DNA of 64,000 bases from Vibrio sp. BS-M-Sm-2 (GCF_041504345.1 NZ_CP167895.1:1426001-1490000); one strand, 5' to 3'; shown: positions 25,905 through 35,398, numbered from the stretch's first letter. A program made the numbers and translations. The notes: generated from the sequence alone by a model not told the origin.

Positions 25905-26468
25905 TTAGTTCAACTTGTTAAGCGTTGGGTATTCAGAGTTCTTGATGTCATCAATGCTCTTAACAAACGGCTTCAAGTTTTGGAAAGTGCTCGGCAGCGT
26001 TGAGATTGCCTTTTTAGCTTCTAAGCGCGTTGCATAGTCACCATAAAGTACGGTGAACCACTTAGTGCCGTTAACCATTTTGTAGTTTTCCCAAACTGGC
26101 TGAGAAGTCGTAGGTAGCATTTTCACGAAAGAATCGACTTTACTTTGGCTGCCAACAGCAACAACTTGAACTGTGTAACCAAAACGCTGGTTCATGTCTT
26201 GTTGTTTCTTCGTTGGTCCTGTCACTACTGCAACTGGCTTAGCTTTAGTCGTTTGAGTGACTTTCTGTTCAACAGGTTCAGTTCTGATCACGTTGACAAC
26301 GTTTTCTTCAACAACGCCTGTTTGCTCAGATTGAGATACAACTGGAGCTTCAACTTTGGCCGTCTTGTACTCTTCTTGATAACTATCTGAAGTGACATTG
26401 GTAACGTAGTCGTCAGATACACATGCAGCCAAGAGCAGTGGCAAAGTCACAATTGCAAATTTTTTCAT
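25905..26468 (-). CDS. SPOR-domain lipoprotein
   Basis: A 187-residue lipoprotein: signal MKKFAIVTLPLLLAAC with lipidated C16, a low-complexity spacer rich in V, E, T and K to about residue 90, then a SPOR domain (FGYTVQVVAVGSQSKVDSFV through WFTVLYGDYATRLEAKKAIS). SPOR domains bind denuded septal glycan, so the protein probably acts at the division site or envelope; whether it faces inner or outer membrane is not clear. It is monocistronic. Confidence 0.88.
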   Translation of the reverse strand: MKKFAIVTLPLLLAACVSDDYVTNVTSDSYQEEYKTAKVEAPVVSQSEQTGVVEENVVNVIRTEPVEQKVTQTTKAKPVAVVTGPTKKQQDMNQRFGYTVQVVAVGSQSKVDSFVKMLPTTSQPVWENYKMVNGTKWFTVLYGDYATRLEAKKAISTLPSTFQNLKPFVKSIDDIKNSEYPTLNKLN

Positions 26469-26684
26469 GGAAAGCTCTATATCCTTAATAATAATTACTA
26501 TAAATCATGCCGATACGTCGGTTTAGAATCAAGTTAACTTTGAGATTATACACCATTAGTGGGTGACCTATTTCACAAACTTTATGCAGTGTCTGCTTAT
26601 TCATCTTAATTCGGTGAATTTGCCATCAACCCGTTAGTGAAAAGTAAGTTACGATGAACTTACGTGCATTGCTAGGATATGTCT

Positions 26685-29366
26685 ATGAATCATCTTGATC
26701 CCCTCCTTAAACCCCGTTCAATCGCTGTTGTTGGTGCTTCTCAACGAGAAACGCGCGCGGGATATATCGTCATGAACAATTTGTTGCACGGGGATTTTAA
26801 AGGTGCGGTGATGCCCGTTACGCCAAAATATGACTCGGTGGCAGGCGTACTCTCATACAAGAACATTTTGTCACTGCCTATCGTGCCTGACCTTGCGATT
26901 CTCTGTACCAATGCGACCCGTAATGTGGCCATTTTTGAAGAGCTGGCCGAGAAAGGCATAGCCTCTGTCATTGTGCTTTCTTCCGACATGCAGCAACAAA
27001 GCGATAATGGCGAAACGTATGATGCACGATGCCTAGCGATTGCTAAAAAACACAACATTCGGGTGCTTGGCTCCAATAGCTTGGGGATTATTGTCCCTTG
27101 GTTAAATTTGAATGCCTCTTTTTCTCCGGTAACTGCGCTGCCAGGTAAAATCGCCTTTGTTTCTCAGTCGGCTGCAGTGTGTACCACGATTCTCGATTGG
27201 GCGAACGACAAAGAGATTGGCTTCTCAGCGTTTATCTCGATAGGCAATGGCAGTGACATTGAATTCTCGGAACTCTTGGATTATCTGAGTACCGATTCTC
27301 AGACCGAAGCGATATTGCTTTATGTCGATAGCATTACTGATGCGAGGCGCTTTATCTCTGCAGCGCGTGCAGCGTCACGCAACCGACGAATTCTAGTGCT
27401 CAAAGGCGGACGAACAGCGAAAGGCCGAGCAGCGGCCATGGCACATACTGGTGGTGCCGATACCTTAGACATTATCTATGACTCTGCGATCCGACGCAGC
27501 GGTATGTTGCGAGTTAAGAACTTACATGAACTGTTTGCTGCGGTAGAGACACTGACTCATTCAGTGCCCTTGCGTGGCGAGCGCTTGGCTATTGTTACCA
27601 ATGGTGGCGGCCCTGCAATTATGGCCGTGGACACCCTATTTGACCGCGGCGGCAAGCTCGCAGAATTCTCTGAAGATACGCTCGATAAACTCAGTAAGGT
27701 TTTGCCATCGAGTTGGTCTCATAGTAACCCTATCGATATTGTTGGCGATGCCGGCGAACAACGCTATATCGACACCATAAACATCTTGCTCGATGGCGAC
27801 GAAGCGGATGCCATTCTTATCATGCACAGCCCTTCTGCAGTCGCACATTCAGCCAGAACAGCAGAGCGAATTATTGAAGCGATTAAAAAACATCCTCGCC
27901 ATAAGCGCTTTAATATCTTAACGAATTGGTCTGGGGAGTTAACCGCAAGGCCGGCGAGAAAGCTGTTTACGGAAGCGGGTTTCCCAACCTATCGAACGCC
28001 TGAAAGTTCAGTGGTCGCATTCATGCACTTGGTCGAGTACAGACGCAACCAACGTCAGTTAATGGAAACGCCGACCACGGCAGAAAAAGTGCACATTGAA
28101 GACTTGGCAGATGCCAAAAATTGGATAGAACGTCAACTACTGGATAAAGAAACAGTTAGTCTTGATACCCATCAAAACAGTCAGTTTTTCAAGCACTTCA
28201 ATCTTGATGTGTTGCCAACTTGGATTGCTTCCGACCCAAGTGAAGCGGTGCACATTGCTGAAACGATCGGTTACCCGGTCGCCGTAAAACTTCGCTCGCC
28301 AGACATTGCGCATAAGTCGGACGTTCAAGGTGTGATGCTCAATTTACGAAACAGTAGTGAAGTCGCGAATGCCGCTCAGGCAATTCTCGATCGATCTCAA
28401 TTGTCGTTCCCTACTGCTCATATCCATGGCTTGTTGATTCAAGGTATGGCCAAGCTTGCAGGCGGCCAAGAACTGCGAGTTAAGGTCACAACGGATGAAA
28501 CCTTTGGCCCTATCATTTTACTTGGCCAAGGTGGCTCTGAGTGGGACGAATCAATTGATGCCGCTGCTGCTTTCCCACCGCTTAACATGACACTGGCGCG
28601 TTACTTGATCATTAGGGCGATAAAAAGTGGCAAGATTCGCCTGCAAAAACTGCCTAACCCGATCGACATTGAAGGCCTCTCTGAATTGCTGGTTCGTATA
28701 TCGCAAATGGTAGTGGATTGCCCCGAAATACATGATTTGGATATCCACCCAGTACTGGCCAATGGTGACAAGTTCACGATATTAGATGCCGATATCATCT
28801 TGAAAGCGTACGAAGGCGATCCACAAGAACGTCTTGCGATTCGCCCTTATCCGGTCGAGCTTGAAGAGAATATAGTACTCAAGGACGGCACCGAAGTGTT
28901 GCTACGCCCTATTCTTCCTGAAGATGAACCGCTTCATGCCGATTTTATTAATCGCGTCTCTAAAGAGGATCTGTATAAGCGTTTCTTTAGTGATGTTGGA
29001 GAATTCAACCATGAGGCGTTGGCGAACTTTACTCAGATTGATTTTGATAGAGAAATCGCGTTTGTGGTGGTACGTAAGGAACAAGGTGTGCCTGCGATTA
29101 TTGGTGTATCGAGAGCGCTAATTAACCCAGAGAACACCGATGCCGAGTTCGCGATTCTGATACGTTCCGATCTGAAAGGTGTCGGCTTAGGTCGTATTCT
29201 TATGACTAAGGTTATTGATTACTGCCGTGCGAAGCAGACTAAACAGATGTCGGGCATGACGATGCCAACGAATAGAGGGATGCTGACACTAGCTCAAAAG
29301 CTCGGCTTCGAGCTAGATATCAGTTTTGAAGATGGTACTGCAGATATGGTGTTACCGTTACTTTAA
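26685..29366 (+). CDS. Pat/YfiQ-type protein lysine acetyltransferase (acyl-CoA synthetase-like plus GNAT)
   Basis: An 893-residue multidomain protein. Order: CoA-binding Rossmann domain (PRSIAVVGASQRETRAGY), succinyl-CoA-ligase-like domains (AMAHTGGADTLD near residue 255), ATP-grasp-like domain at about 490-700 (YPVAVKLRSPDIAHKSDVQG) and a C-terminal GNAT domain (FAILIRSDLKGVGLGRILMT). This matches the Pat/YfiQ (PatZ) family, which acetylates acetyl-CoA synthetase and other enzymes. ATG 26685 is preferred over 26679 because AGGA lies at a proper distance only for it. It converges on the LysR gene with a nine-base overlap. Confidence 0.9.
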   Translation: MNHLDPLLKPRSIAVVGASQRETRAGYIVMNNLLHGDFKGAVMPVTPKYDSVAGVLSYKNILSLPIVPDLAILCTNATRNVAIFEELAEKGIASVIVLSSDMQQQSDNGETYDARCLAIAKKHNIRVLGSNSLGIIVPWLNLNASFSPVTALPGKIAFVSQSAAVCTTILDWANDKEIGFSAFISIGNGSDIEFSELLDYLSTDSQTEAILLYVDSITDARRFISAARAASRNRRILVLKGGRTAKGRAAAMAHTGGADTLDIIYDSAIRRSGMLRVKNLHELFAAVETLTHSVPLRGERLAIVTNGGGPAIMAVDTLFDRGGKLAEFSEDTLDKLSKVLPSSWSHSNPIDIVGDAGEQRYIDTINILLDGDEADAILIMHSPSAVAHSARTAERIIEAIKKHPRHKRFNILTNWSGELTARPARKLFTEAGFPTYRTPESSVVAFMHLVEYRRNQRQLMETPTTAEKVHIEDLADAKNWIERQLLDKETVSLDTHQNSQFFKHFNLDVLPTWIASDPSEAVHIAETIGYPVAVKLRSPDIAHKSDVQGVMLNLRNSSEVANAAQAILDRSQLSFPTAHIHGLLIQGMAKLAGGQELRVKVTTDETFGPIILLGQGGSEWDESIDAAAAFPPLNMTLARYLIIRAIKSGKIRLQKLPNPIDIEGLSELLVRISQMVVDCPEIHDLDIHPVLANGDKFTILDADIILKAYEGDPQERLAIRPYPVELEENIVLKDGTEVLLRPILPEDEPLHADFINRVSKEDLYKRFFSDVGEFNHEALANFTQIDFDREIAFVVVRKEQGVPAIIGVSRALINPENTDAEFAILIRSDLKGVGLGRILMTKVIDYCRAKQTKQMSGMTMPTNRGMLTLAQKLGFELDISFEDGTADMVLPLL

Positions 29367-30245
29367 CGCCCATGTCTTTTTAAGATGTTGGATACACCAA
29401 GACTTGGCGTCGCCCATTTTGTTGCGTCGCCAAGCCATGACGATATCGATCGGCTGTGGTTCTGTACCCGAAATCTGCTGTAGAACGCCAGATTCAATCA
29501 GCGGCTTAGCAATACTACTCGGCAAGGTGCCAATCCCTAATCCAGTTGTTAGAGCCTCTACCTTTGCAGGGAAGCTTGTTACGGTCAAACGAGGTTGTTT
29601 CTCTAGAATGTTGCGACTTAACGCTGGTTGATCGCGTGCAGTATCCGCAATTGCAATAACCCTGTAACTTTCCCTCGCTTTTTGATCGAACTCGCCAGAG
29701 CGCTTATGAACATAGTGGTTTGTTGCAGCGACCCATACCATTTCCATCTTACCAATGATGTCACTTTTCATATCGTTTGGAATCGTGTCGAGCTTGGGAC
29801 ATACCAATAAATCGGCTCGGCCATCTGTCAGGGATTCCCAACATCCGGCTAAGATCTCTTCTTGTAAGCGAACACGTGTTTTGCTGATTTTCCCGAGTTC
29901 GTCGACCAACGGGAAGAAATTGGCAATAGGAATGATGCCATCAAAGGCAATGGTCAAATCTAGCTCCCAGCCATTAGCAAGAATACTCGCATCGTTAACG
30001 AGTTGTTCTGTGGCACCAAGAATGATTCTACCTTGCTCTAAGATTAACTGCCCCGCTTCCGTGAAATTTGCACGGTGGCCTGAGCGATCAAAAATCATGA
30101 TATCTAAGTCTTGCTCTAACTTCTGGATTTGATAACTCAATGAAGAAGGCGCTCGGTCCAGTTCATGCGCTGCAGCTGCGAAACTCCCACGACGATCAAT
30201 GGCATCTAATATGTGTAATGCTTCAAGTGTTATTGGACTATGCAT
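29358..30245 (-). CDS. LysR-family transcriptional regulator
   Basis: A 295-residue regulator with the N-terminal winged helix (ALHILDAIDRRGSFAAAAHE, then RAPSSLSYQIQKLEQDL) and a periplasmic-binding-like effector domain (LTIAFDGIIPIANFFPLV, GIGTLPSSIAKPLIESGVLQ). The subfamily with FDGIIP-type effector domains resembles the YdhB/PunR group, but the target is not known. It is adjacent to hutA and divergent from it by about 224 bases. Its stop overlaps the end of the acetyltransferase gene on the other strand. Confidence 0.9.
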   Translation of the reverse strand: MHSPITLEALHILDAIDRRGSFAAAAHELDRAPSSLSYQIQKLEQDLDIMIFDRSGHRANFTEAGQLILEQGRIILGATEQLVNDASILANGWELDLTIAFDGIIPIANFFPLVDELGKISKTRVRLQEEILAGCWESLTDGRADLLVCPKLDTIPNDMKSDIIGKMEMVWVAATNHYVHKRSGEFDQKARESYRVIAIADTARDQPALSRNILEKQPRLTVTSFPAKVEALTTGLGIGTLPSSIAKPLIESGVLQQISGTEPQPIDIVMAWRRNKMGDAKSWCIQHLKKTWALK

Positions 30246-30390
30246 AGCTTTCCTACTTTATAAATGAGACTTGAATCACAAAAACAGAAGCATTCAGGCT
30301 GTGAATGGAACTGTAAAAGTCTTTTTAATACAGGTGTTTAAGAGTATTAATTATGAATTAGTTGATAAGATTGAAAATTATTTAAATGCA

Positions 30391-30409
30391 AATAATAGTA
30401 ATTATCATT
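30391..30409 (+). promoter_or_regulatory. Fur box upstream of hutA
   Basis: AATAATAGTAATTATCATT matches the 19-base Fur consensus at 13 positions by eye. It lies 61 bases before the hutA start, a position suitable for iron repression, as known for vibrio heme receptors. Confidence 0.7.
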
Positions 30410-30469
30410 TAGATCCAATATTATCTTTCGCAAATCAAGATAATACTATGGAACTAAGGTAACTATCAG

Positions 30470-32616
30470 ATGTATAAGCAATCCCTACTCTCTGCTTCAA
30501 TCGTTTTAGCGCTTTCATCAACATCAGCCTTTGCTGACGATTATGCCCTATTTGACGAGGTTGTTGTATCGGCAACTCGTACGAATCAAACACTTATCAA
30601 TACTGCGGCTTCTGTTACTGTCATCTCGGATAAGCAAATTGAAGAGAACATGGCGAAAGATGTGAATGAAATCTTCGAATACACTCCGGGTGTAACGATG
30701 AATTCAAGCTCTCGCCAAGGCGCACAGACTATCAACATTCGTGGCATGGAAGGTAAACGCGTTAAGATTTTAGTCGATGGCTCTTCTCAGCCAGGTTCAT
30801 TTGATGGTGGTCCATACGCATTTATCAATTCTAGCGGTATTTCAATCGATCCCGACATGCTTAAAAGTGTCGAAATTATCAAAGGTGCTGCTTCAAGTTT
30901 ACACGGAAGTGATGCTATTGGCGGTGTTGTTGCCTTTGAAACTAAAGACCCTTCTGATTTCTTGAAAGATGGCGAAGACTTCGGTGGCCAAGCGAAACTG
31001 TCTTACTCTTCAGAAGATAACTCTTTCAGTGAGCACGTTGCATTAGCTAATCGATTTGGTGACTTAGAAACATTGGTTGCCTACACTCGCCGTGACGGTG
31101 AAGAGCTTCAAAACTTCCGCGACTCTAATAACTTAGAGAATTACGCAGTAGAAGATCAAGACACATCAGCCGATAACCTATTGGTAAAATTGCAATATCA
31201 ATTGAATGAAAGCCATCGTATTGAGTTTCTAGCTGAACTAATCAAAGATACTTCAGACTCTGACATTTATCACTCAAGCTACGATAGCTACACGGGTGCA
31301 GATGATACAGAGCAAAATCGATTTGCGATTAAACACATTTGGTTCGCTGATGGCGCAATTGCCGATACCGTGACCAGTAAAGTGTCGTACATTTCCAAAG
31401 AAGAAAATGGTGTGACGAAACGCTTTAAACCCGCAGGTCCTGGTTTCCCCCTTATGTTCCTGCTAACAACGACAATCTTCAAACCAAAGATTACGAGTAC
31501 ACAGAAGATAAGCTTGAGATTGAAACGCAGTTAGATAAAGAGATTAACAACCATTACCTAGTTTATGGTGCGACATATACACACAGCGATATAAGCAACA
31601 CGAATATGGAGTACAACTCTGATCCTGCTACTGATGATCAGCTTTATGTATACACTCCTGATGCTAAAGAGCAGAAGTTTGGTCTGTTTGTACAAGACGA
31701 AATTAGCCTTATGAACGACAAACTTGTTGTTACTCCAGGTGTTCGTTTCGATCACTTCTCTACAGACCCTGGTAAAAATACAGGTGAGTCACTTACGGAC
31801 TTCTCTGATTCTGCGGTAACTGGACGCTTAGGCTCAACATACAAACTTACTGATACAGGCACCATTTTTGGCCAAATTAGCCAAGGCTTTAGAGCCCCTT
31901 CTTTCGATGAACTGTACTACACGTATGACAACCCAGGACATGGTTACGTAAACGATCCAAACCCGGATCTTAAGTCAGAAACCAGTATCTCTTATGAGCT
32001 AGGTTACCGTCATAATACACAGGCCTCATCGTCTGAGATTGCGGCTTACTACAGTGATTACGATGACTTCATCGAAACAGTGGTAACGAAAAAAGTTGGC
32101 GGAACTACACACTACTCTAACGTTAACTTAGATTCGGCAACAATTAAGGGTGTTGAATTCTCTAACACGTTACTATGGGATGTTTTGGTAGGTGCACCTA
32201 AGGGGATTTCAACTCACTTCGTTGCTTCATATACAGAAGGTGAAGACGGAAACGGTAATGCACTGAATAGTGTTAACCCTTGGAATGCTGTATTAGGTCT
32301 TAACTATGATGCACCAAACCAAAACTGGGGTACTAGCCTTAAATTAAACTATACGGCTGATAAATCTGGTTCAGACATCAACTTTGATGATGAAAATGGC
32401 GGTAACGCTGGTCAAGCAGAGCTTCCAAGTGCAACAGTTGTTGATTTAACGGCTTACTACAAGCCTATCAAAGACTTAACGATTCGTGGTGGTGTGTTCA
32501 ACCTAACAAACGAAGAATACTACCGTTGGAATGATGTTCGCGGAGATGATGAGCTTTACAAAGAAAACTCTCAAGCGGAAAGAAACTATGGTATTTCAGC
32601 TAAATACGAATTCTAA
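30470..32616 (+). pseudogene. hutA: TonB-dependent heme receptor HutA, disrupted by a one-base frameshift
   Basis: Signal peptide (MYKQSLLSASIVLALSSTSA), TonB box region DEVVVSATR and plug domain lie in the first frame (30470-31534); the rest of the barrel lies in a second frame. The join is at CCCCC, 31447-31451: adding one C gives continuous ...GPGFPPYVPANNDN... and a 715-residue protein ending in phenylalanine (SAKYEF). HutA-type FRAP (GFRAPSFDELYY) and NPDL motifs with a histidine between them support heme or hemoglobin uptake. As sequenced, only a plug and half barrel would be made. Synteny with LysR and ddl agrees with V. cholerae hutA. Confidence 0.85.
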
Positions 32617-32644
32617 TTCGTTAAAAAACTGAACTGCAGATACT

Positions 32645-32660
32645 AAAAAGCCAGCTAAAT
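32645..32660 (+). terminator. 5' half of the hutA terminator, split by the IS3 element
   Basis: AAAAAGCCAGC plus loop bases TAAAT stand directly before the insertion sequence. The matching half GCTGGCTTTT resumes at 34090 after the element. Joined with one AAT copy they would form a 10-bp stem, 5-base loop and T-run. The intact terminator is inferred. Confidence 0.8.
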
Positions 32661-32666
32661 TGAACT

Positions 32667-32706
32667 GACCCCCAATAGTTGGACACCAATTATTGGGGGT
32701 CTTTTT
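32667..32706 (+). terminator. IS3 left-end hairpin: terminator and cover for the orfA ribosome-binding site
   Basis: A perfect 11-bp stem (GACCCCCAATA at 32667-32677 with TATTGGGGGTC at 32691-32701) followed by TTTTT, directly before the orfA ATG at 32707. The GGGGG that would serve as the Shine-Dalgarno lies in the 3' arm. Transcripts entering from hutA would stop here or keep orfA closed; the second effect is an inference from known IS regulation. Confidence 0.8.
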
Positions 32707-33216
32707 ATGTCCAAATATAGCCGAGAGCTAAAATGTATCATTGCTAAGCAATACTTAGATGGCACGTCATCTCTCTACTTAGCAAAACAATATTCAATTT
32801 CTTCAAGACAGATACGGTATTGGGCTCAAGTCTTTGCCATCCATGGTACTGATTCATTTTTACCAACTAACCATGCGGCTACTGCTCAGACAAAACGAAA
32901 AGCATTGAATTTAATGTGGACGAATGAATGGTCTCTCACGCACACTAGCGCAGTATTAAACCTCTCATCCCCTGGGATACTCTCAGTCTGGCTCAAACGA
33001 TTTAATGAGCTCGGTATCAAAGGGCTCAAAATGCGCCAGAAAGGAAGACCCTCAATGAAACAGCAACCTCAACGTACCACTAAGCCTGATAATGAAATGA
33101 CGCTTGAGGAGCTAAAAGAGGAGTTGGTTTACTTACGAACCGAGAATGCCGTTCTAAAAAAGTTGGAAGAGTTGGAGCAGGAAAAAAACCGTCGAACAAA
33201 GAAAAAGCGGTCATAG
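32707..33216 (+). CDS. IS3-family OrfA (DNA-binding part of transposase)
   Basis: A 169-residue protein with two helix-turn-helix segments (LYLAKQYSISSRQIRYWAQV and AVLNLSSPGILSVWLKRF) and a leucine-zipper-like tail (LEELKEELVYLRTENAVLKK) that mediates OrfA/OrfAB contacts in this family. It ends in a lysine-rich tail over GAAAAAG (33201-33207), where -1 slippage would join it to OrfB: the -1 frame reads on as AVIALTLKGKYPLKHLL. Confidence 0.92.
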   Translation: MSKYSRELKCIIAKQYLDGTSSLYLAKQYSISSRQIRYWAQVFAIHGTDSFLPTNHAATAQTKRKALNLMWTNEWSLTHTSAVLNLSSPGILSVWLKRFNELGIKGLKMRQKGRPSMKQQPQRTTKPDNEMTLEELKEELVYLRTENAVLKKLEELEQEKNRRTKKKRS

Positions 33217-33242
33217 CTCTAACTCTTAAAGGCAAGTACCCG

Positions 33243-34055
33243 TTGAAGCACTTACTGCACACTCTACAGCTGGCAAAAAGTGTCTTTTATTATCAGGCTC
33301 AAACGAGCAAGCGCCCAAATAGCTACGAACGTGAGCTGCGGTTGATAAAGTCAATTTATCATGAGCATAAGGGCCGATACGGCTACCGCCGTATTCACTT
33401 GGAATTAAAAAATCAGGGGTTCGTGCTTAACCACAAAACGGTTCAAAGGCTTATGGCTCAGCTCAACCTTAAATCGACGGTCAGGATTAAAAAGTATCGT
33501 TCATACCGAGGAGAGTCTGGAACAGCTGCTCCCAACGTGCTTGAAAGAGATTTTAGTGCGACTCAACCCGACGAAAAGTGGGTAACTGATGTCACGGAGT
33601 TCAAAGTCAAAGAGCAGAAAGTATACTTGTCTCCCGTTGTCGACTTGTTTACTCAGGAAGTGGTTGCTTATAGAGTGGCCAAAAGTGCCTGCTTGCCGCT
33701 AGTCACGGATATGCTGACGGAAGCCATATCAAAGCTTAAACCCAACTCAAAGCCAATTATACATAGCGATCAAGGTTGGCAATATCGCCATCGACAGTAT
33801 CAAAAAAAGGTAGCGGAGAGTGGGTTAACACAAAGCATGTCGAGAAAAGGTAACTGCTTGGATAATGCGGTTGCTGAAAACTTTTTTGCTTTACTCAAAA
33901 CAGAGATGTATCACAACCAAAGCTTTGAAGATGCAGATGCTCTGATAGAGCAAATTAAAGAATACATCGAGTACTACAATACCAAACGTATAAAAGTGAA
34001 ACTAAAAGGCCTGACTCCGATAGAATATCGAACTCAGGCCTTGAAAGCCGCTTAA
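33243..34055 (+). CDS. IS3-family OrfB (catalytic part of transposase)
   Basis: A 270-residue rve/DDE integrase core, probably made mainly as an OrfAB fusion by -1 frameshifting; the frame is open back to the slippery site, and the listed TTG is only the first possible start. Visible are the HTH_21-like region (HEHKGRYGYRRIHLELKNQG), first D in WVTDVTEF, second D in IIHSDQGWQY and the E in NAVAENFFALLKTE. The stop lies 31 bases from the right tip. Confidence 0.93.
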   Translation: MKHLLHTLQLAKSVFYYQAQTSKRPNSYERELRLIKSIYHEHKGRYGYRRIHLELKNQGFVLNHKTVQRLMAQLNLKSTVRIKKYRSYRGESGTAAPNVLERDFSATQPDEKWVTDVTEFKVKEQKVYLSPVVDLFTQEVVAYRVAKSACLPLVTDMLTEAISKLKPNSKPIIHSDQGWQYRHRQYQKKVAESGLTQSMSRKGNCLDNAVAENFFALLKTEMYHNQSFEDADALIEQIKEYIEYYNTKRIKVKLKGLTPIEYRTQALKAA

Positions 34056-34140
34056 CAGAAATGTCCAACTTTACGGGGTCACTTCAAATGCTGGCTTTTA
34101 TTATTTCACTAAAAATTGTATCAAAAAGGGGTAAGTGAAA

Positions 34141-34215
34141 TTACTTCTCTGCCATTTCTTTCTTAACCATTACTGCAGCAGCAATGATAAAAGTGATGAT
34201 TAGGCCTAGTTCCAT
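34141..34215 (-). CDS. 24-residue single-helix membrane peptide
   Basis: On the minus strand, GGAG lies six bases before an ATG that opens MELGLIITFIIAAAVMVKKE followed by MAEK and a stop. This is one hydrophobic helix (residues 3-16) with a basic, amphipathic tail, typical of bacterial small membrane proteins. It lies between hutA and galE. No homolog was recognised; support comes from the ribosome-binding site and the coherent membrane pattern. Confidence 0.6.
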   Translation of the reverse strand: MELGLIITFIIAAAVMVKKEMAEK

Positions 34216-34328
34216 GATTAACTCCAAAGAAAATTAACATTAAACATATAATTCGCAAGCATGATAACAACAACCGATACAGAATGATACTTTTTAACCG
34301 CTAATTCAGTTTTTATTCGATTTAGATC

Positions 34329-34355
34329 AAAAAAGATGCTCTAAAGCATCTTTTT
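34329..34355 (-). terminator. Terminator of galE
   Basis: A perfect stem (AAAAAGATGC with GCATCTTTTT), 6-base loop, 30 bases past the galE stop. It is symmetrical enough to work in both directions. Confidence 0.88.
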
Positions 34356-34384
34356 GTACATTAACCATTCATGAAACAACTCGG

Positions 34385-35398
34385 TTAGCCAGGAAAACCA
34401 TCAGGGTTGGTTGACTGCCAGCGCCATGTATCCTCGGTCATTTCAGTCAGTGTGCGTGTCGCATTCCAACCGAGTTCTTTTTGAGCTTTGGCTGGGTCTG
34501 CCCAACATTCAGCAATGTCACCCGGACGACGATCAACAAGTTGGTAAGGGATATCTTTGCCGCTCGCTTTTTCAAATGCTTTAACCATATCTAATACACT
34601 TGAACCGTTACCTGTACCAAGGTTGTAGATATGAAGACCGTCTTTACGCCCTACTTTCTCGAGCGCTGCAATGTGGCCGTCAGATAGATCCATTACATGG
34701 ATGTAATCACGAACACCGGTCCCATCTTTTGTTGGGTAATCACTACCAAAGACAGATAGGAATTCACGTCGGCCCACTGCTACTTGAGAGACAAATGGCA
34801 TTAAGTTATTTGGGATACCTTGCGGGTCTTCACCTAGCTCACCACTTGGATGTGAACCTACAGGGTTAAAGTAACGCAGCAGTGTAATACTCCAATCTGG
34901 ATTGGCTTTTTGGAAATCGGTTAAACACTCTTCAACCATTAGCTTACTTCGACCGTAAGGGTTCGTCGCACTAGTTGGAAAATCTTCTGTGATAGGCACA
35001 CTCGCAGGATCGCCGTACACCGTTGCTGAAGAACTGAATACTAAAGTTTTAACACCAGCGTCACGCATTGCATCAACAAGAACTAACGTGCCATTTACGT
35101 TATTGTCGTAGTATTCAAGAGGCTTTGCCACTGACTCACCGACTGCTTTAAGGCCTGCAAAATGGATAACCGCTTCGATGTTATGTTTCTTCATGGTTTC
35201 AGTTAAAAGCGCTTTATCACGAACGTCGCCTTCAATGAAGCTAGGGCGAACGCCAGATACCTTTTCGATACGCTCTAGAACGCTTGGTTTACTGTTGTAC
35301 AAGCTATCAAAAAGTACAGGAGTCATACCTGCGTTAATCATCTGGATACTTGTATGGCTACCAATGTAACCCATGCCACCTGTAACTAGAACATTCAT
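34385..35398 (-). CDS. galE: UDP-glucose 4-epimerase GalE
   Basis: A 337-residue short-chain dehydrogenase-type epimerase that interconverts UDP-glucose and UDP-galactose. NAD-binding GGMGYIGSHT at residues 7-16, catalytic S in FSSSATVYG and the Y-x3-K pair in NPYGRSK are present, and the C-terminal substrate region (GTGVRDYIHVMDLSDGHIAA) is typical. It is monocistronic here, away from other Leloir genes, so it may feed surface polysaccharide rather than galactose use. Confidence 0.96.
   Translation of the reverse strand: MNVLVTGGMGYIGSHTSIQMINAGMTPVLFDSLYNSKPSVLERIEKVSGVRPSFIEGDVRDKALLTETMKKHNIEAVIHFAGLKAVGESVAKPLEYYDNNVNGTLVLVDAMRDAGVKTLVFSSSATVYGDPASVPITEDFPTSATNPYGRSKLMVEECLTDFQKANPDWSITLLRYFNPVGSHPSGELGEDPQGIPNNLMPFVSQVAVGRREFLSVFGSDYPTKDGTGVRDYIHVMDLSDGHIAALEKVGRKDGLHIYNLGTGNGSSVLDMVKAFEKASGKDIPYQLVDRRPGDIAECWADPAKAQKELGWNATRTLTEMTEDTWRWQSTNPDGFPG

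Larger units (their letters stand above)
32661..34086 (+). mobile_element. IS3-family (IS150-like) insertion sequence
   Basis: A 1426-base element with imperfect 26-base terminal inverted repeats (left tip TGAACTGACCCCC; right tip, reverse-complemented, TGAAGTGACCCCG; both then share A-GTTGGACA). An AAT target duplication flanks it (32658-32660 and 34087-34089). It carries orfA and orfB in the usual -1 arrangement. Both frames are intact, so it may be active. It inserted into the loop of the hutA terminator. Confidence 0.9.

Noticed and set aside
30361..30372. Second Fur box in the hutA promoter (GTTGATAAGATT)
   Set aside because: Only a half-site resemblance; the site at 30391-30409 is far better.
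30271..30462. 63-codon ORF upstream of hutA
   Set aside because: It starts at TTG without a ribosome-binding site and runs through the Fur box and promoter region of hutA.
32707..34055. IS3 orfA/orfB as a broken gene
   Set aside because: The -1 offset with GAAAAAG at the junction is the normal programmed-frameshift design of IS3-family elements.
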